Assembly (NCBI RefSeq): GCF_010731535.1
Contig: NZ_AP022581.1
Location: forward strand, 2,613,952-2,677,951
DNA length: 64,000 bases
DNA from: Mycobacterium lacus
GTDB lineage: Bacteria; Actinomycetota; Actinomycetes; Mycobacteriales; Mycobacteriaceae
Direction of reading: 5' to 3'
Part shown: positions 1-9,679 of the stretch, piece after piece
Layout: each line of letters opens with the position of its first letter
Numbering within the stretch: position 1 is the stretch's first letter
Notes under the pieces: generated by a model
Seen by the model: the letters and a program-made list of their open reading frames with translations, nothing else
The model's database searches: none
Told to the model about the DNA's origin: nothing
Program-made: the position numbers and the translations under genes

Positions 1-1609
1 CGAAACCCTGCCCGATCAGCCAGCGCGCCAGCCGGTTCGCGCGCCGATGCAGTTCGGCATAGCTCAGCTCTGCCTCGTCGGAAACGAGCGCGACCGCGTC
101 CGGCGAGGTGGCGGCGGCCTTCTCCAGCACGGCGACCATCGTGGTGGCGGGCGTCGCGACGACTTCGCCATGCGACTGCGCCAGCACGGCGGCCCGCTCA
201 CCGGCGCCGAGCATATCCAGGCCGGTGACGCGGTGTTCGGGCGCGCTCAGCGCGTTGTCCAACAGCTGAATGTAATGAACCAGCATTTGGCCGACGAGTG
301 CGGAACTCAGCGCATCGGTCTGGTACTCGAACTCGGCGAGCACGCCTTCCGGGTCGAGCTCGATCGCAAGGGCAAGCGGAAGGTGCGCGGCCACGGCGCC
401 CAGTTCGAGCCGACGCACGGCGACGCCGTCCAACGCGAATTCACTTGCGCCCTTGCGCATGCTGAACCCCAGTCGGACCAGCTGGTCCATGCCATCGTGT
501 CCCATGCGCTCCGGGTTTACTTCGCGAACCACCCGGTCGATGCCGACCGACTGATGGGCGAAGCCGTCCAGACAGGTTTCGCGCACCGCGTCGACGACCG
601 AGGTGAACGTGTCAGTGGATCGCGCGGCGATCCGCAGCAGCAGGGTGTTGCCGAAATAGCCGATGGCGCCCTCGGCCGTTGCCCTGCGCTGAGCGACCGG
701 CACGGAGACCAAGAAATCTTCCGCGCCGGTGTAGCGACGCACCAGCACACCGAAGGCCGCCAGCAACACCATGAAGGGTGTCGCGGAGCGTTTTCGGGCG
801 AAGTCCTCGACCCGGCCGAACAGATCGGCGGGCAGCGCCCGAGTTCGACGCCGCGCCCGCCTGGACGGGCGCGCGGGGGCGAGGCCCGGAAGCGGCAGCG
901 GTTCGGGTGACGGCCGCAACGTGTCAGCCCAGTAGCCGAGGTCAGCGATGCCGGGTTCCCCTGGTGTCTCGAGCACCTCGACCGCGACGAACTGTGGTGC
1001 GGGCCGACCCGGTTGGCGACAGTTGTAGGCAGCGCTGAGATCACAGAAGAAGACCGCCCAGGAATCGTCATCCCAACAGATGTGGTGCACGACAAGAAGC
1101 AGGACGAATTCGTTTGTGCCGGTCCGGATCAGGGCTATCCGCAGCGGCAACTCGTTGGTGAGATCGAACGGCGAGCCAAACTCGTCTCGCGCCAAGGCCC
1201 CGATCCGCGCCTCCCGGTCCTCCTCGGGGAGATGAGTCAGGTCGCCTGTTCGCCAACTGATCTGGGCGTCGTCGGAAAATACCTGATACGGCTCGCCCTC
1301 GGTGTCCACGCCGTAGGTGGTGCGCAAAATGGCATGGCGTGCAACGACAGCATCGAACGCGGCGCGCAAGCGGGCCTCGTCCACCGCACCCGTCAGTCGA
1401 TAGGCAACGCAGATGTTCAGCGTCACGTCGTCTGGGTCCATGGTTTGCAGAAACCACATCCGGCGCTGGCCGGTCGACAAGGGGTAACGTTCTCCGGCGC
1501 AGATGGCTGCCTGTTCGGCGGATTCCGTTGCCGCCATGCCGCTTTCGCGGATCCGGCTGCGCAGCAGTTCCCGGCGACGTTCCTGTGCCGTCTTGACGTC
1601 GTCTGTCAT
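1..1609 (-). CDS. mbtE: Siderophore NRPS, N-terminal part (MbtE-like)
   Basis: Partial: the gene runs off the left edge, leaving about 536 N-terminal residues. A short leader is followed by a condensation domain; its active-site motif reads HHICWDD near residue 176, the HHxxxDG-type pattern rather than the DxxxxD of cyclisation domains. An adenylation domain begins at the edge with the A1-like stretch LSYAELHRRANRLAR. There is no aryl-carrier domain at the start, so this is not an MbtB-type module. A condensation-first NRPS in a mycobactin locus best fits MbtE, which loads lysine, but substrate residues are outside the window. The ATG at 1609 has an AGGAG about 11 bases upstream. It lies 21 bp downstream of the formyltransferase on the same strand and probably shares its promoter. 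An exochelin-type synthetase is the main alternative. Confidence 0.75.
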   Translation of the reverse strand, partial: MTDDVKTAQERRRELLRSRIRESGMAATESAEQAAICAGERYPLSTGQRRMWFLQTMDPDDVTLNICVAYRLTGAVDEARLRAAFDAVVARHAILRTTYGVDTEGEPYQVFSDDAQISWRTGDLTHLPEEDREARIGALARDEFGSPFDLTNELPLRIALIRTGTNEFVLLLVVHHICWDDDSWAVFFCDLSAAYNCRQPGRPAPQFVAVEVLETPGEPGIADLGYWADTLRPSPEPLPLPGLAPARPSRRARRRTRALPADLFGRVEDFARKRSATPFMVLLAAFGVLVRRYTGAEDFLVSVPVAQRRATAEGAIGYFGNTLLLRIAARSTDTFTSVVDAVRETCLDGFAHQSVGIDRVVREVNPERMGHDGMDQLVRLGFSMRKGASEFALDGVAVRRLELGAVAAHLPLALAIELDPEGVLAEFEYQTDALSSALVGQMLVHYIQLLDNALSAPEHRVTGLDMLGAGERAAVLAQSHGEVVATPATTMVAVLEKAAATSPDAVALVSDEAELSYAELHRRANRLARWLIGQGF

Positions 1610-1630
1610 GGCTCGCCCCACTCCTGAAAT

Positions 1631-2581
1631 TCAGTTCGCCGGAAACGTATGGCTTGCGAGATAGCCGCCGCCCCTGAAGAATTCGTCCCCGTTACGCTCG
1701 ACTCCGCCCGCGGCCCGAACGCGAGTGATCACCAAGGCGCGGTTTCGGCCGCGAAACGCGTCGGGTCCGGACACCACCGCGCCGCCGCCCTCCTGCACGA
1801 TCACACGGCCGGGCGTACCGCCGTACCTGGCCTCGGAAACCCGCGCCTCGAGCACCTCGATCCGGTCACCCCGGTAGAAGGTGAATGGGCGAGGATATGG
1901 GTCGGACAACGCACGCACGAACCGCTCGAGATCCTCGGCGGGCCAGCTCCAGTCGATCAAGCTGTCCCGCTCGGAACGCTTGTGGAAGTACGTCCGTTCG
2001 GCTTTGTTCTGTGGTCGCCAGACGGCGGTCTGCGACTCCAACGCGCTCAGCGCTTCGGCCAGCGCGCCCGGAATCAGATCCATGCCCCGCAATACCAGGT
2101 CGGTGCCGGTATCGGTGGGCCCGATGGGCAGCGAATGCTGGATCAGGATGTCCCCGGTGTCGAGGCCGTCGTCCATCCGATGAATCGTCAACCCGAACTC
2201 GGACTCGCCGCTGATCAATGCCCACAGGACCGGGGAGAATCCGGTGAACTTCGGCAGCAGCGAATCGTGCAGGTTCAACGTGCCGTGCGGGGGCAGGTTG
2301 TACAGCTCCGGCGGCATCCAGGTGTACCAGCTGTTGACGACGATGACATCGGGTTCGGCGCGCTTGACCATGTCGATGGTCTGGGCGTCAACGCGGTCGG
2401 TGAGATGGACCGGGATGCCGTGCTCGGTCGCGAGTTTCTCGACCGACTCCGAGAAGATCGCCTTGTAGGACTGCTCACTGGCCGGGTGGGTCACCGCGAG
2501 CACGACCTCGTGATCCAGATCGATCAGGGCCTGCAGGGTCTTGCACCCCCAGGTCTGGAAGCCGAACGACACGATGCGCAT
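1631..2581 (-). CDS. FxbA-like siderophore formyltransferase
   Basis: About 316 residues of the formyl-tetrahydrofolate-dependent transferase fold shared by methionyl-tRNA and GAR formyltransferases. The catalytic Asn/His pair is in NLHDSLLPKFTGFSP (about residues 102-116), and the downstream Asp is in DDGLDTGDIL. From memory the start (MRIVSFGFQTWG) and overall pattern closely resemble FxbA, the formyltransferase of exochelin synthesis in fast-growing mycobacteria. The ATG at 2581 is preferred over an in-frame TTG at 2584 because GAGGGG lies just upstream. The gene is first in a two-gene unit with the NRPS at 1609 and faces an IdeR-like box, so iron-controlled expression is likely. I know of no such gene inside the M. 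tuberculosis mbt-1 cluster. Its formyl acceptor, an amine or a hydroxylamine, is inferred and not shown by sequence. Confidence 0.8.
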   Translation of the reverse strand: MRIVSFGFQTWGCKTLQALIDLDHEVVLAVTHPASEQSYKAIFSESVEKLATEHGIPVHLTDRVDAQTIDMVKRAEPDVIVVNSWYTWMPPELYNLPPHGTLNLHDSLLPKFTGFSPVLWALISGESEFGLTIHRMDDGLDTGDILIQHSLPIGPTDTGTDLVLRGMDLIPGALAEALSALESQTAVWRPQNKAERTYFHKRSERDSLIDWSWPAEDLERFVRALSDPYPRPFTFYRGDRIEVLEARVSEARYGGTPGRVIVQEGGGAVVSGPDAFRGRNRALVITRVRAAGGVERNGDEFFRGGGYLASHTFPAN

Positions 2582-2668
2582 CAACGAGCCCCTCTAACTG
2601 TTCACCTCGGCGAGGACCGGACTGGTGATTGGTCCGCTCGCGCGGGTACCGGCCACGCAGTCCGGAGC

Positions 2669-2687
2669 TTATGTTAGCCTTCGCTAA
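2669..2687. promoter_or_regulatory. IdeR-like iron box, divergent promoter
   Basis: The 19-mer TTATGTTAGCCTTCGCTAA matches the IdeR consensus TWAGGTWAGSCTWACCTWA at 16 of 19 positions. It lies between the leftward formyltransferase/NRPS unit and the rightward thioesterase-mbtC-mbtD unit, so one box could repress both directions under iron-replete conditions. Confidence 0.75.
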
Positions 2688-2733
2688 GTTGCATGGGTTC
2701 TGCGGCTGTCCGGTAAGCGAAAGGTAGTGGTGA

Positions 2734-3492
2734 ATGCCGCGCACACTGGGGTGGATCAGGCAGTTCCACGAGCCGGATTCGCCCGAGAGTCTTCCGCTGC
2801 TGGTTTTTCCGCATGCCGGAGCCGGCGCGTCGGCCTACCGCGAGTTCTCGAAGATACTCAGCACGAAATTCCAGGTCATCATTTTCCAGTACCCGGGACG
2901 CCAAGACCGCGCCTCTGAAGCCTCGCCCGACTCGCTCCCCGAGATCGCGGCGGGAGCCTTCGACGACTTCGCGACCTCGGAGCACAATCGCGGGGTTCCG
3001 ATCGTCGTGTTCGGTCACAGCATGGGGGCATTGGTCGCCTTCGAGTTCGTCCGGATCGCGGAGGCCAAGGGAGTCGATGTGCGGCATCTCAACGTTTCCG
3101 CGGCGGTTGCCCCCTGCAACGCCGCGGCCAAACCACCTCATCCCACCGATGACGAGGAGATCCTCAACCATCTCGCCGCGCTGGAGGGCACCGACACGGA
3201 TGTGTTCGCTGACCGCGAGCTGATGAGGCTGGCGCTTCCGGTGATCAAGGCCGACTACCACGCCTTCGACGCGTACTCCTGCGCCGAGGACGTCAAGGTA
3301 GCGGCCCCGATTCACGCGATGGGCGGTGATCGGGACCCGTATATCACGCTGGGCGATCTGTACGGGTGGGGTAGGCACACCGACACCGTCAGGGTGACGA
3401 TGTTCGACGGCGGGCATTTCTATTTGCGGTCACACATCGACGCTGTCGCGGAGCTGTTGGCGTCGAGCGCACGATGCGAGCAAACAGCTTGA
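2734..3492 (+). CDS. Type II thioesterase of siderophore assembly
   Basis: A 252-residue alpha/beta hydrolase of the GrsT-type editing thioesterase family. The nucleophile elbow GHSMG is near residue 93, followed by GDRD and GGHF, which supply the Asp and His of the triad. Such enzymes release stalled or misprimed acyl groups from carrier domains. In M. tuberculosis a thioesterase domain is fused to the C-terminus of MbtB; here it is a separate gene. Its end overlaps mbtC by 19 bp, which implies translational coupling. The ATG at 2734 follows an AAGGTAG-like ribosome site. It is the first gene of the rightward arm controlled by the 2669 iron box. Confidence 0.85.
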   Translation: MPRTLGWIRQFHEPDSPESLPLLVFPHAGAGASAYREFSKILSTKFQVIIFQYPGRQDRASEASPDSLPEIAAGAFDDFATSEHNRGVPIVVFGHSMGALVAFEFVRIAEAKGVDVRHLNVSAAVAPCNAAAKPPHPTDDEEILNHLAALEGTDTDVFADRELMRLALPVIKADYHAFDAYSCAEDVKVAAPIHAMGGDRDPYITLGDLYGWGRHTDTVRVTMFDGGHFYLRSHIDAVAELLASSARCEQTA

Positions 3493-4805
3493 GCGACAAC
3501 GGATCTGGTATCGATCCGATCGTCATTTCCGGAATGGCCGTCGAGGCGCCGGGGGGAATCGACACCCCCGGCGCCTTGTGGTCGGCGCTCACCGAAGCCC
3601 GGGAGCTGATCACCCCCTTCCCGCGGGATCGCGGCTGGCCCATCGACGAACTTCTGTCATTGTCGCAGGTGGACGGCTGGGGTCAGGTTTGCGACGCGGG
3701 CGGATTCCTGGACGGTGCGGGAACGTTCGACCCTGCCCGCTTTGGCGTCACCCATCGCGAAGCCATCGCGATGCATCCCCAGCAACGAGTCGCGTTGCGG
3801 GTGGCCTGGAAGGCATTGGAGAACGCCGGGATCAACCCCGGCTCGCTCGACGGAGCGGACGTCGGCTGTTTCGTCGGAATGTCGCAGACGGAGTATGGCC
3901 CGCGCGTGACCACGGTCGACGCCTACAGCGGACACCGGCTGGTCGGGATGGGACAACTGGGCGCCGCTGGCCGGATCTCGCACTGCCTGGGGCTGACCGG
4001 TCCGTCCATGGCCATCGATTCCGCGTGCGCATCCTCGCTCACCGCGTTGCAACTGGCCGCCACCTCGGTGCGGACGGGCGAGTGCGATTGGGCGCTCGCG
4101 GGCGCGGTGTGTGTCATGGGTTCGCCCGCCGCTTTCTACGAGTTCGCAAGGCTCAATGCGCTTTCCGACGACGGGCATTGCCGTGCCTATTCGGACGACG
4201 CCAGCGGCACGGTCTGGGGTGAAGGCGCCGGGATGGTTGTCGTCGAGCGTGAATCGCGAGCTCGGCAATCCGGACGCCGGATCTACGGACGCATCCTGGC
4301 CGTCCGCACCAACCACAACGGCAAAGGCAAGCCGATCCTCGTTCCGCGCGTGCGCGCGCAAGAGCAGCTCATGCGCAAGACGATCGACGCGGCGGGAATC
4401 GATCCTGTCGATGTGGGCATGATCGAGGGACACGGCACCGCGACTCCAGTGGGCGACCCGGTGGAATTGCTCGCGCTCTTCAAGACCTACGGGGCGGCGG
4501 GCTCCGAGGCGCTGCTGGGCTCGATGAAGTCGAACGCCGGACATGCCCAAGCGGCTTCCGGAATCCTCGGCCTGATCAAGCTGCTGCTCGCCGGCCGGCA
4601 TGGTCACATTCCGCCAACTCTGTTCTCGGACAACCCGACCAAGAAGGTGGACTGGGATCTGACGGGCCTGCGCCTGGCGACGAAGGTGCACGAGTGGCAA
4701 CCCAAAGACGGCCTCCGCTACGGCGCCGTGTCTTCGTTCGGCGCCGGGGGCGCCAACGCACACGTAATCATCGCCATGCCCGCGAGTGAGCACTGTGACT
4801 CCTAG
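3474..4805 (+). CDS. mbtC: Beta-ketoacyl synthase MbtC
   Basis: A stand-alone ketosynthase of 443 residues. The catalytic Cys is in DSACASS (about residue 184), and the two His residues are in EGHGTAT and KSNAGHAQAA, giving the complete Cys-His-His set for decarboxylative condensation. In mycobactin synthesis MbtC works with MbtD to build the beta-hydroxybutyrate-derived unit. It overlaps the thioesterase upstream by 19 bp and mbtD downstream by 20 bp, so the three are one translationally coupled operon. Orientation is unusual: mbtC-mbtD here run opposite to mbtG-mbtH and to the NRPS, whereas in M. tuberculosis all are co-directional. Confidence 0.9.
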   Translation: MRANSLSDNGSGIDPIVISGMAVEAPGGIDTPGALWSALTEARELITPFPRDRGWPIDELLSLSQVDGWGQVCDAGGFLDGAGTFDPARFGVTHREAIAMHPQQRVALRVAWKALENAGINPGSLDGADVGCFVGMSQTEYGPRVTTVDAYSGHRLVGMGQLGAAGRISHCLGLTGPSMAIDSACASSLTALQLAATSVRTGECDWALAGAVCVMGSPAAFYEFARLNALSDDGHCRAYSDDASGTVWGEGAGMVVVERESRARQSGRRIYGRILAVRTNHNGKGKPILVPRVRAQEQLMRKTIDAAGIDPVDVGMIEGHGTATPVGDPVELLALFKTYGAAGSEALLGSMKSNAGHAQAASGILGLIKLLLAGRHGHIPPTLFSDNPTKKVDWDLTGLRLATKVHEWQPKDGLRYGAVSSFGAGGANAHVIIAMPASEHCDS

Positions 4806-7800
4806 CTACCGGCTGCCGAACGGCGCCATCCCCGTCCTGCTGTCGGCTGATACTCCTGAGCTGTTGCGCGACGAGGCGGCAGCCCTTCTTGCGTATGCCG
4901 TGGATCATCCCGAGGTCGCGCCCGACCGGATCGCCGAAATGCTGTTCCGGACACGGATCGCCCGCCGGCACCGCGCGCTGGCTATGGTGGCCAACCGCGA
5001 CGACTTGGTCGGCGCCCTGCGGGCGGTTGCCGACGGCCTCGAACATCCTTCGTTGGTGCGCACCAACGCGCCAGCCGCCGCGCGCCGGGTCGCCTATGTC
5101 TTTCCCGGACAGGGCGGCCAGCGCCCCGGGATGGGGCGGCTGTTCTACGAATCGGTCCCCGCATTCCAGGCCGAGGTGGATCGCTGCGCCGCGGTATTCC
5201 AGGCGCAGTTCGGCGGATCACCGCTGGATTACCTTCTCGACGAACATCTTTCGGCCGACGATAGCGCGGCCACCGTTCAGCCCGCGTTGTTTACCCAAAT
5301 GGCTGGGCTGGCCGCGATGTGGCGCTCATTCGGCATCGCACCGAGCATCACCATCGGGCACAGCCAGGGCGAGATCGCCGCTGCCTATGTATCCGGCGCG
5401 ATCACGTTGACGGATGCCGCCGCCGTGGTCGGGATTCGCGCGCGTGCCGCCGACGAGTTCGCTTCCGGTGACTACGCGATGGCGGTCGTCGCCGCCGACC
5501 GCGACACCTGCGAGGACGTGCTGGCGCGAAGCTCGGGCTGGACGCAACTGTCGGTGGTCAATTCGCCGAGCATGGTGGGAATCTCCGGTGACCGCGAAAC
5601 GGTGCGGGGCATCGTGGACACGTTCACCGAGCGCGGCACGTTCGCCCGAGTTATTCGCGTCCAATACCCCGCACACACCAGCCTGATCAATGAGTTCGCC
5701 GACAAACTGCGTGCCACCACGCGCAGCCAGCTGCAGAACCCGAAATTCCTCGACACGGAGATCGACTGCCTCGGCGCCACACTCGGCGGTCCCATCACCC
5801 AAGACCTGCCGGTCGACCAGTACTGGTTCTGGAACCTGCGCAACACCGTCCGGTTCGACAAGGCGATCGCGGCCGCGGCGGCCCGCGACGTCGACACGTT
5901 CGTGGAGCTTGCCGAACACCCGGCGCTACAGTTGGCAATTCAAGACAATCTCGCCGCCCTGGGCGGCGACGCCGCGGCCATCGTGGTCGGCACATCCGAC
6001 CGAACGGCCACCAGCCTCGACCGGTTCACCCACAATCTGGCTTGGCTGGCAGTACATGACCTGGACTATTCCTGGGAATGCCTGCGCAGCGAGTCGGGCG
6101 CTCCAATCCCGTTGCCGCTAACCGATTTCCCCAACGCGCGAATGCACGAGACCCGGCTGTGGTTGCCGTATCAGGATGCCCCGGGTCAAGTTGTTGCCAC
6201 CACGGCGAATCCCGCTGAGGCCCCGAGAACCACACCGGCACGACTTCTCGTCGAGCAGTGGAGCAGGCTGGCACAGCGCTCACTCATCCCACCGCGTGCG
6301 ATCGGCATCGTCGATCACACGGGCGACTGCGCGGACCTGGCCGCAGCCGTACGCGTTGCCGCGGCGGAGGTTGGTGCGACGGCTCGGGTGATCGATGCCG
6401 AACGCGGCCTCGACACCAACACGACCGGAGTCGATCTCAACACCCTGGTCATATTGCTTCCGCCGTCGCCGAAGCTGGACGACCCCGCCGCGGCGGCCGA
6501 GGTCGCCACGTTCTTCGGGAACCGCACGTGGTGGCCGGGAATATCCGAAACGGTTACCGACTGCTGGCTGGTGACGGTGGGCGGTGAGGCGGTGGTTGCC
6601 GACGATGCGCCGCCGGATCTGGTCCATGCGGCCGCAAGTGCGGGCTTTCGCAGCATGGGCGCCGAGCATCTGGGTGTGGGATTCCGCCATCTCGATCTGG
6701 CGGGGGGATCGACGACGGCAGAATCGGCACACGCGATACTCGCCGCGCTGCACACGGGAGACGAGCCGGAGCTGGCATTCCGCAACGGCGGCCTCTACGC
6801 CAAGCGGATCGTCGAGGGCGACGGCGGGGTGGTCGACTCCGATAGTGTGCACCCCGAGCACGTGCTGATCATCGGGGGAACCGGAAACCTCGGGCTCGAA
6901 TTCTGCGAGCACTTCGCACGCCGCGGCGCGCGGCGAATCACGCTGGTCAGCAGGTCGGGCGAGACCGCTGCAATAGCCGATCGACTGCAACGGATCCGTT
7001 CGGCCACTCCGACGCAAATCCATGTCACCAAGTGCGACGTGGGCGACCAAGCCGCGGTATCGCAACTGGCCGCCGAAAGCCAAGACACACCCGCGGATCT
7101 GATCATCCATGCCGCCGTGCACTATTCGGCGATCACGCTAGAGCACATAACCGCCGAGAAGGTCGAGCAGGCGTTGCGGGCCAAGGTTGTCGGCATCTGG
7201 CGGGTCCTGACAACATTTCCCCGGACCGACGACTGTCGCGTCGTTCTGTGCTCCTCGGCGAGAGCAACGATCGGCGGTCGCGGCCAGGTCGTCTACGCGG
7301 CGGCCAACCGAATGCTCGACGCCATGGCGCACCGGCTCCGAGCCGAGGGCCTGGACTGTGTTTCCGTGCAGTGGGGCCAATGGACCGTTCACTTTGACCT
7401 CGATGCCGACAGCGTGGCGCAGCTGGCCGGCATCGGTGTGCTTCCCATGGCGCCCGCCGATGCAATCGCCGTGGGGATGACCCGGTTTCGTCGAAATGCC
7501 ATCGTCTTGGCCTTCGACTTCGATCGTGCACGACCGATTCTGCAAACCCTCGGCTACGGCCCGTTGGTGTCACGGCTGACCTCGCCTGTCGTCGAAACCC
7601 GCGCCCTCGCCGATCAGGCGTCGCTCCCGCGGCGGTTGATACACCTGCTGGCCGAGGCCATCGGTGTGGATCGCGCCGAAGCGATCGACACGGAAGCGCC
7701 CATGGTCGCGATCGGCCTGGACTCGTTGCAGGCACTCGAGCTACGGCGTCGCGTCAAGATCGAGTTCAATCACGACCTCGAGGTCGCCGATCTCCTCGGC

Positions 7801-7845
7801 GGGGCATCCATTTCCGATGTTCTGGCCCAGTTGGAGGTGAGGTGA
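4786..7845 (+). CDS. mbtD: Polyketide synthase MbtD (AT-KR-ACP)
   Basis: A protein of 1019 residues that complements the MbtC ketosynthase. An acyltransferase domain has FPGQGGQRPGM (about residue 105) and the active Ser in GHSQG (about 187). A ketoreductase has the Rossmann motif GGTGNLG (about 700) and the catalytic Ser/Tyr region CSSARATIGGRGQVVYAAAN (about 822-841). A C-terminal acyl carrier domain has the phosphopantetheine Ser in GLDSLQALEL (about 980). There is no dehydratase, consistent with a beta-hydroxyacyl product. The GTG at 4786 overlaps the mbtC end; a second GTG at 4795 is possible. It ends the rightward arm, 138 bp from the convergent mbtH end. Confidence 0.9.
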   Translation: MSTVTPSYRLPNGAIPVLLSADTPELLRDEAAALLAYAVDHPEVAPDRIAEMLFRTRIARRHRALAMVANRDDLVGALRAVADGLEHPSLVRTNAPAAARRVAYVFPGQGGQRPGMGRLFYESVPAFQAEVDRCAAVFQAQFGGSPLDYLLDEHLSADDSAATVQPALFTQMAGLAAMWRSFGIAPSITIGHSQGEIAAAYVSGAITLTDAAAVVGIRARAADEFASGDYAMAVVAADRDTCEDVLARSSGWTQLSVVNSPSMVGISGDRETVRGIVDTFTERGTFARVIRVQYPAHTSLINEFADKLRATTRSQLQNPKFLDTEIDCLGATLGGPITQDLPVDQYWFWNLRNTVRFDKAIAAAAARDVDTFVELAEHPALQLAIQDNLAALGGDAAAIVVGTSDRTATSLDRFTHNLAWLAVHDLDYSWECLRSESGAPIPLPLTDFPNARMHETRLWLPYQDAPGQVVATTANPAEAPRTTPARLLVEQWSRLAQRSLIPPRAIGIVDHTGDCADLAAAVRVAAAEVGATARVIDAERGLDTNTTGVDLNTLVILLPPSPKLDDPAAAAEVATFFGNRTWWPGISETVTDCWLVTVGGEAVVADDAPPDLVHAAASAGFRSMGAEHLGVGFRHLDLAGGSTTAESAHAILAALHTGDEPELAFRNGGLYAKRIVEGDGGVVDSDSVHPEHVLIIGGTGNLGLEFCEHFARRGARRITLVSRSGETAAIADRLQRIRSATPTQIHVTKCDVGDQAAVSQLAAESQDTPADLIIHAAVHYSAITLEHITAEKVEQALRAKVVGIWRVLTTFPRTDDCRVVLCSSARATIGGRGQVVYAAANRMLDAMAHRLRAEGLDCVSVQWGQWTVHFDLDADSVAQLAGIGVLPMAPADAIAVGMTRFRRNAIVLAFDFDRARPILQTLGYGPLVSRLTSPVVETRALADQASLPRRLIHLLAEAIGVDRAEAIDTEAPMVAIGLDSLQALELRRRVKIEFNHDLEVADLLGGASISDVLAQLEVR

Positions 7846-7983
7846 GCTTCGCCACGACCAAGCGAATCTGGTTGAGTCTCCGCGGGTCGGGGGCGAGCGG
7901 CAAATCGCCTGCGTGCCTTAGCTTGTCGCTATGAGGTGGGCAAATATGTGTAGCTTGACCCGGGATTCATGTGGCAGATGTGA

Positions 7984-8199
7984 TTACTCGGAGGCCATCG
8001 CTTCGCGCAGGGACCTCGGCCGCATATCGGTCCAGTTCTTCTCGACGTATGAAAGGCAATTCGCGCGGGTGTCTTCGCCAAACACCACGCGCCAGCCCGC
8101 CGGCACGTCGGCGAATGCCGGCCATAGGCTGTGCTGTTCCTCGTCATTGGCCAGGACGTAGAACGTGCCATTATCGTCGTCAAACGGATTGATACTCAC
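7984..8199 (-). CDS. mbtH: MbtH-family NRPS adenylation partner
   Basis: A protein of 71 residues with the family signature: [15 protein letters not shown] at the start, the Trp-containing segments [14 protein letters not shown] and [14 protein letters not shown], and usual length. MbtH proteins bind NRPS adenylation domains and support their folding and activity. The GTG at 8199 is chosen because it gives the conserved start and has GGGGAGAAGC just upstream. It overlaps the end of mbtG by 20 bp, keeping the G-H order known from M. tuberculosis, although both genes have moved relative to mbtC-mbtD. Confidence 0.92.
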   Translation of the reverse strand: MSINPFDDDNGTFYVLANDEEQHSLWPAFADVPAGWRVVFGEDTRANCLSYVEKNWTDMRPRSLREAMASE

Positions 8200-9478
8200 C
8201 GCTTCTCCCCATTGGCGGATTGGTCCCCATTGGCAGATCATCGATGCCGGCGCCAAGCACGCGGTCAGAAAGCAGCCCCAGGCAGCTCAGATTCGGAAAT
8301 CCGGGGCCCTCGTTGACACCGGACAGATTGGGCAGGATCAGTTTCGGGCTGACCCCGGCCACCGCCAAGTCGTGGCCGATCGCCTCTTCCAGTCGCTCGC
8401 TCGTCAGGGGTCCACCCACGCCCAGCTCCAGCAGGTCCACGGCGGCCGGGCTCAATAGCGGCAGGAACCACAGCGGGTCCGCGCCGGATCCGTCGATGAC
8501 GAGGTCAAAGCGATGCAGGGTCTCAAAGGGCTTACCACAGTTGTCGGTGCAGACCGTGATCCAGATTCGGGTGTCGCGGTTGACGACGCGAACGACGCGT
8601 CCGCGTAAATGCTTGATCCGCTCGTCGGCAAGTAATGACTCCTGAACCCGCGCGGAGAAGACTCCGCGGTCGGTCCGGGCGATGCAGTCGCGCCGTTCGG
8701 CTGGCGTGAGGCTGCGCCAGCCCGTGGGATCGGAAAACAGCGAGTTCTCGAAGAAACCCTCGCCCCGGGTGAACAGGGTTGCTTGCGGTGAGATCGCCGT
8801 GATCGCCGAAACCCGGTGATGGAATAACTCGTTGAGTATCGACGCCGCGGTCTCCCCGCCGCCGATCACCGCAACATTTTCGGCGACGATCCGCTCGTGT
8901 TGCGCGGCGCGCTGCCAGAACTGCGCGATCGACAACACCCGAGGCTCACCGGAAAGCACGGACCGCTCGGGCTGACCGGGACCGGTCATCATGACCGCGT
9001 CGGCCGACAAGCTCGACTCGCGGGTGTGCAGCACCCACGCGGACCCGTCGACCGAGATCTGAATCACCTCGCCGCGAACGACTTTCAGCCCCACCACGTC
9101 GGCAACCCAGCCCAAATACCCAGCCCACGTATCGTGGGTCGGCGCCGGCCTCCCCCGGTCTATCCAGCCCACGAATTGGTCCGTCGCAACGAGATACGAC
9201 TGCCAGCTGAACCGCATCATCCGCTCGTCGAGTTCGGTGTCGCGGCCCGGAACCAGCGCCGACCGGTACGGGAAGCCGACGTCCTTTTCCGGGCTGGTGC
9301 CCAACCGTTGCCGACCGTCCGTCCAACCGCCGCCGGACCGCCAGTTGGCTGCCACGCCGGCGCGTTCGACCGCCACGACGTCGGCCACCTCGACGCCCAT
9401 CTCGCGCAGCACCGCCGCCTTCGCGGCCACAGCCACCGCCTTGGCCCCGGCCCCCACGATCGCCAGCGTGCCGCTCAT
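8180..9478 (-). CDS. mbtG: Lysine N6-hydroxylase MbtG
   Basis: A flavin- and NADPH-dependent N-hydroxylating monooxygenase of 432 residues. The N-terminal FAD motif is [16 protein letters not shown], the NADPH-binding motif is [15 protein letters not shown] (about residue 217) and the C-terminal [16 protein letters not shown] matches MbtG proteins. It hydroxylates lysine side-chain nitrogen to create the hydroxamate iron ligands of mycobactin. The ATG at 9478 gives [13 protein letters not shown], matching the family; an upstream extension to 9535 is unlikely. It is divergent from mbtA across an IdeR-like box and coupled to mbtH. In M. tuberculosis the gene facing mbtA at this position is mbtB. 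Confidence 0.93.
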   Translation of the reverse strand: MSGTLAIVGAGAKAVAVAAKAAVLREMGVEVADVVAVERAGVAANWRSGGGWTDGRQRLGTSPEKDVGFPYRSALVPGRDTELDERMMRFSWQSYLVATDQFVGWIDRGRPAPTHDTWAGYLGWVADVVGLKVVRGEVIQISVDGSAWVLHTRESSLSADAVMMTGPGQPERSVLSGEPRVLSIAQFWQRAAQHERIVAENVAVIGGGETAASILNELFHHRVSAITAISPQATLFTRGEGFFENSLFSDPTGWRSLTPAERRDCIARTDRGVFSARVQESLLADERIKHLRGRVVRVVNRDTRIWITVCTDNCGKPFETLHRFDLVIDGSGADPLWFLPLLSPAAVDLLELGVGGPLTSERLEEAIGHDLAVAGVSPKLILPNLSGVNEGPGFPNLSCLGLLSDRVLGAGIDDLPMGTNPPMGRSGEYQSV

Positions 9479-9598
9479 GGCGCACCGGCCAACAGCGCGC
9501 GAAACCGGGGACGTTGGTGGGGACAATCGCGGCATTGCCGGTTCGCCGGCACGCCGGCGAATGATGCGCCACCCACAACCCCACCTCCGACGGTCAGC

Positions 9599-9617
9599 TT
9601 AGCCCAGGCTGCCCTAA
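9599..9617. promoter_or_regulatory. IdeR-like iron box between mbtG and mbtA
   Basis: TTAGCCCAGGCTGCCCTAA matches the IdeR consensus at 14 of 19 positions with intact outer half-sites (TTAG and CCTAA). It lies 63 bp before the mbtA start and upstream of mbtG. The mbtA upstream region in M. tuberculosis is a known IdeR target. Confidence 0.65.
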
Positions 9618-9679
9618 CTTGGTGTACGCTACCCTATATTCGAACGGCAGAACACGCCCGCCCCGAGGGAGCTGACGAG

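Noticed and set aside
7846..7983. TTAG motif near 7918 as an iron box
   Set aside because: It lies between convergent gene ends (mbtD and mbtH) and lacks the second half-site.
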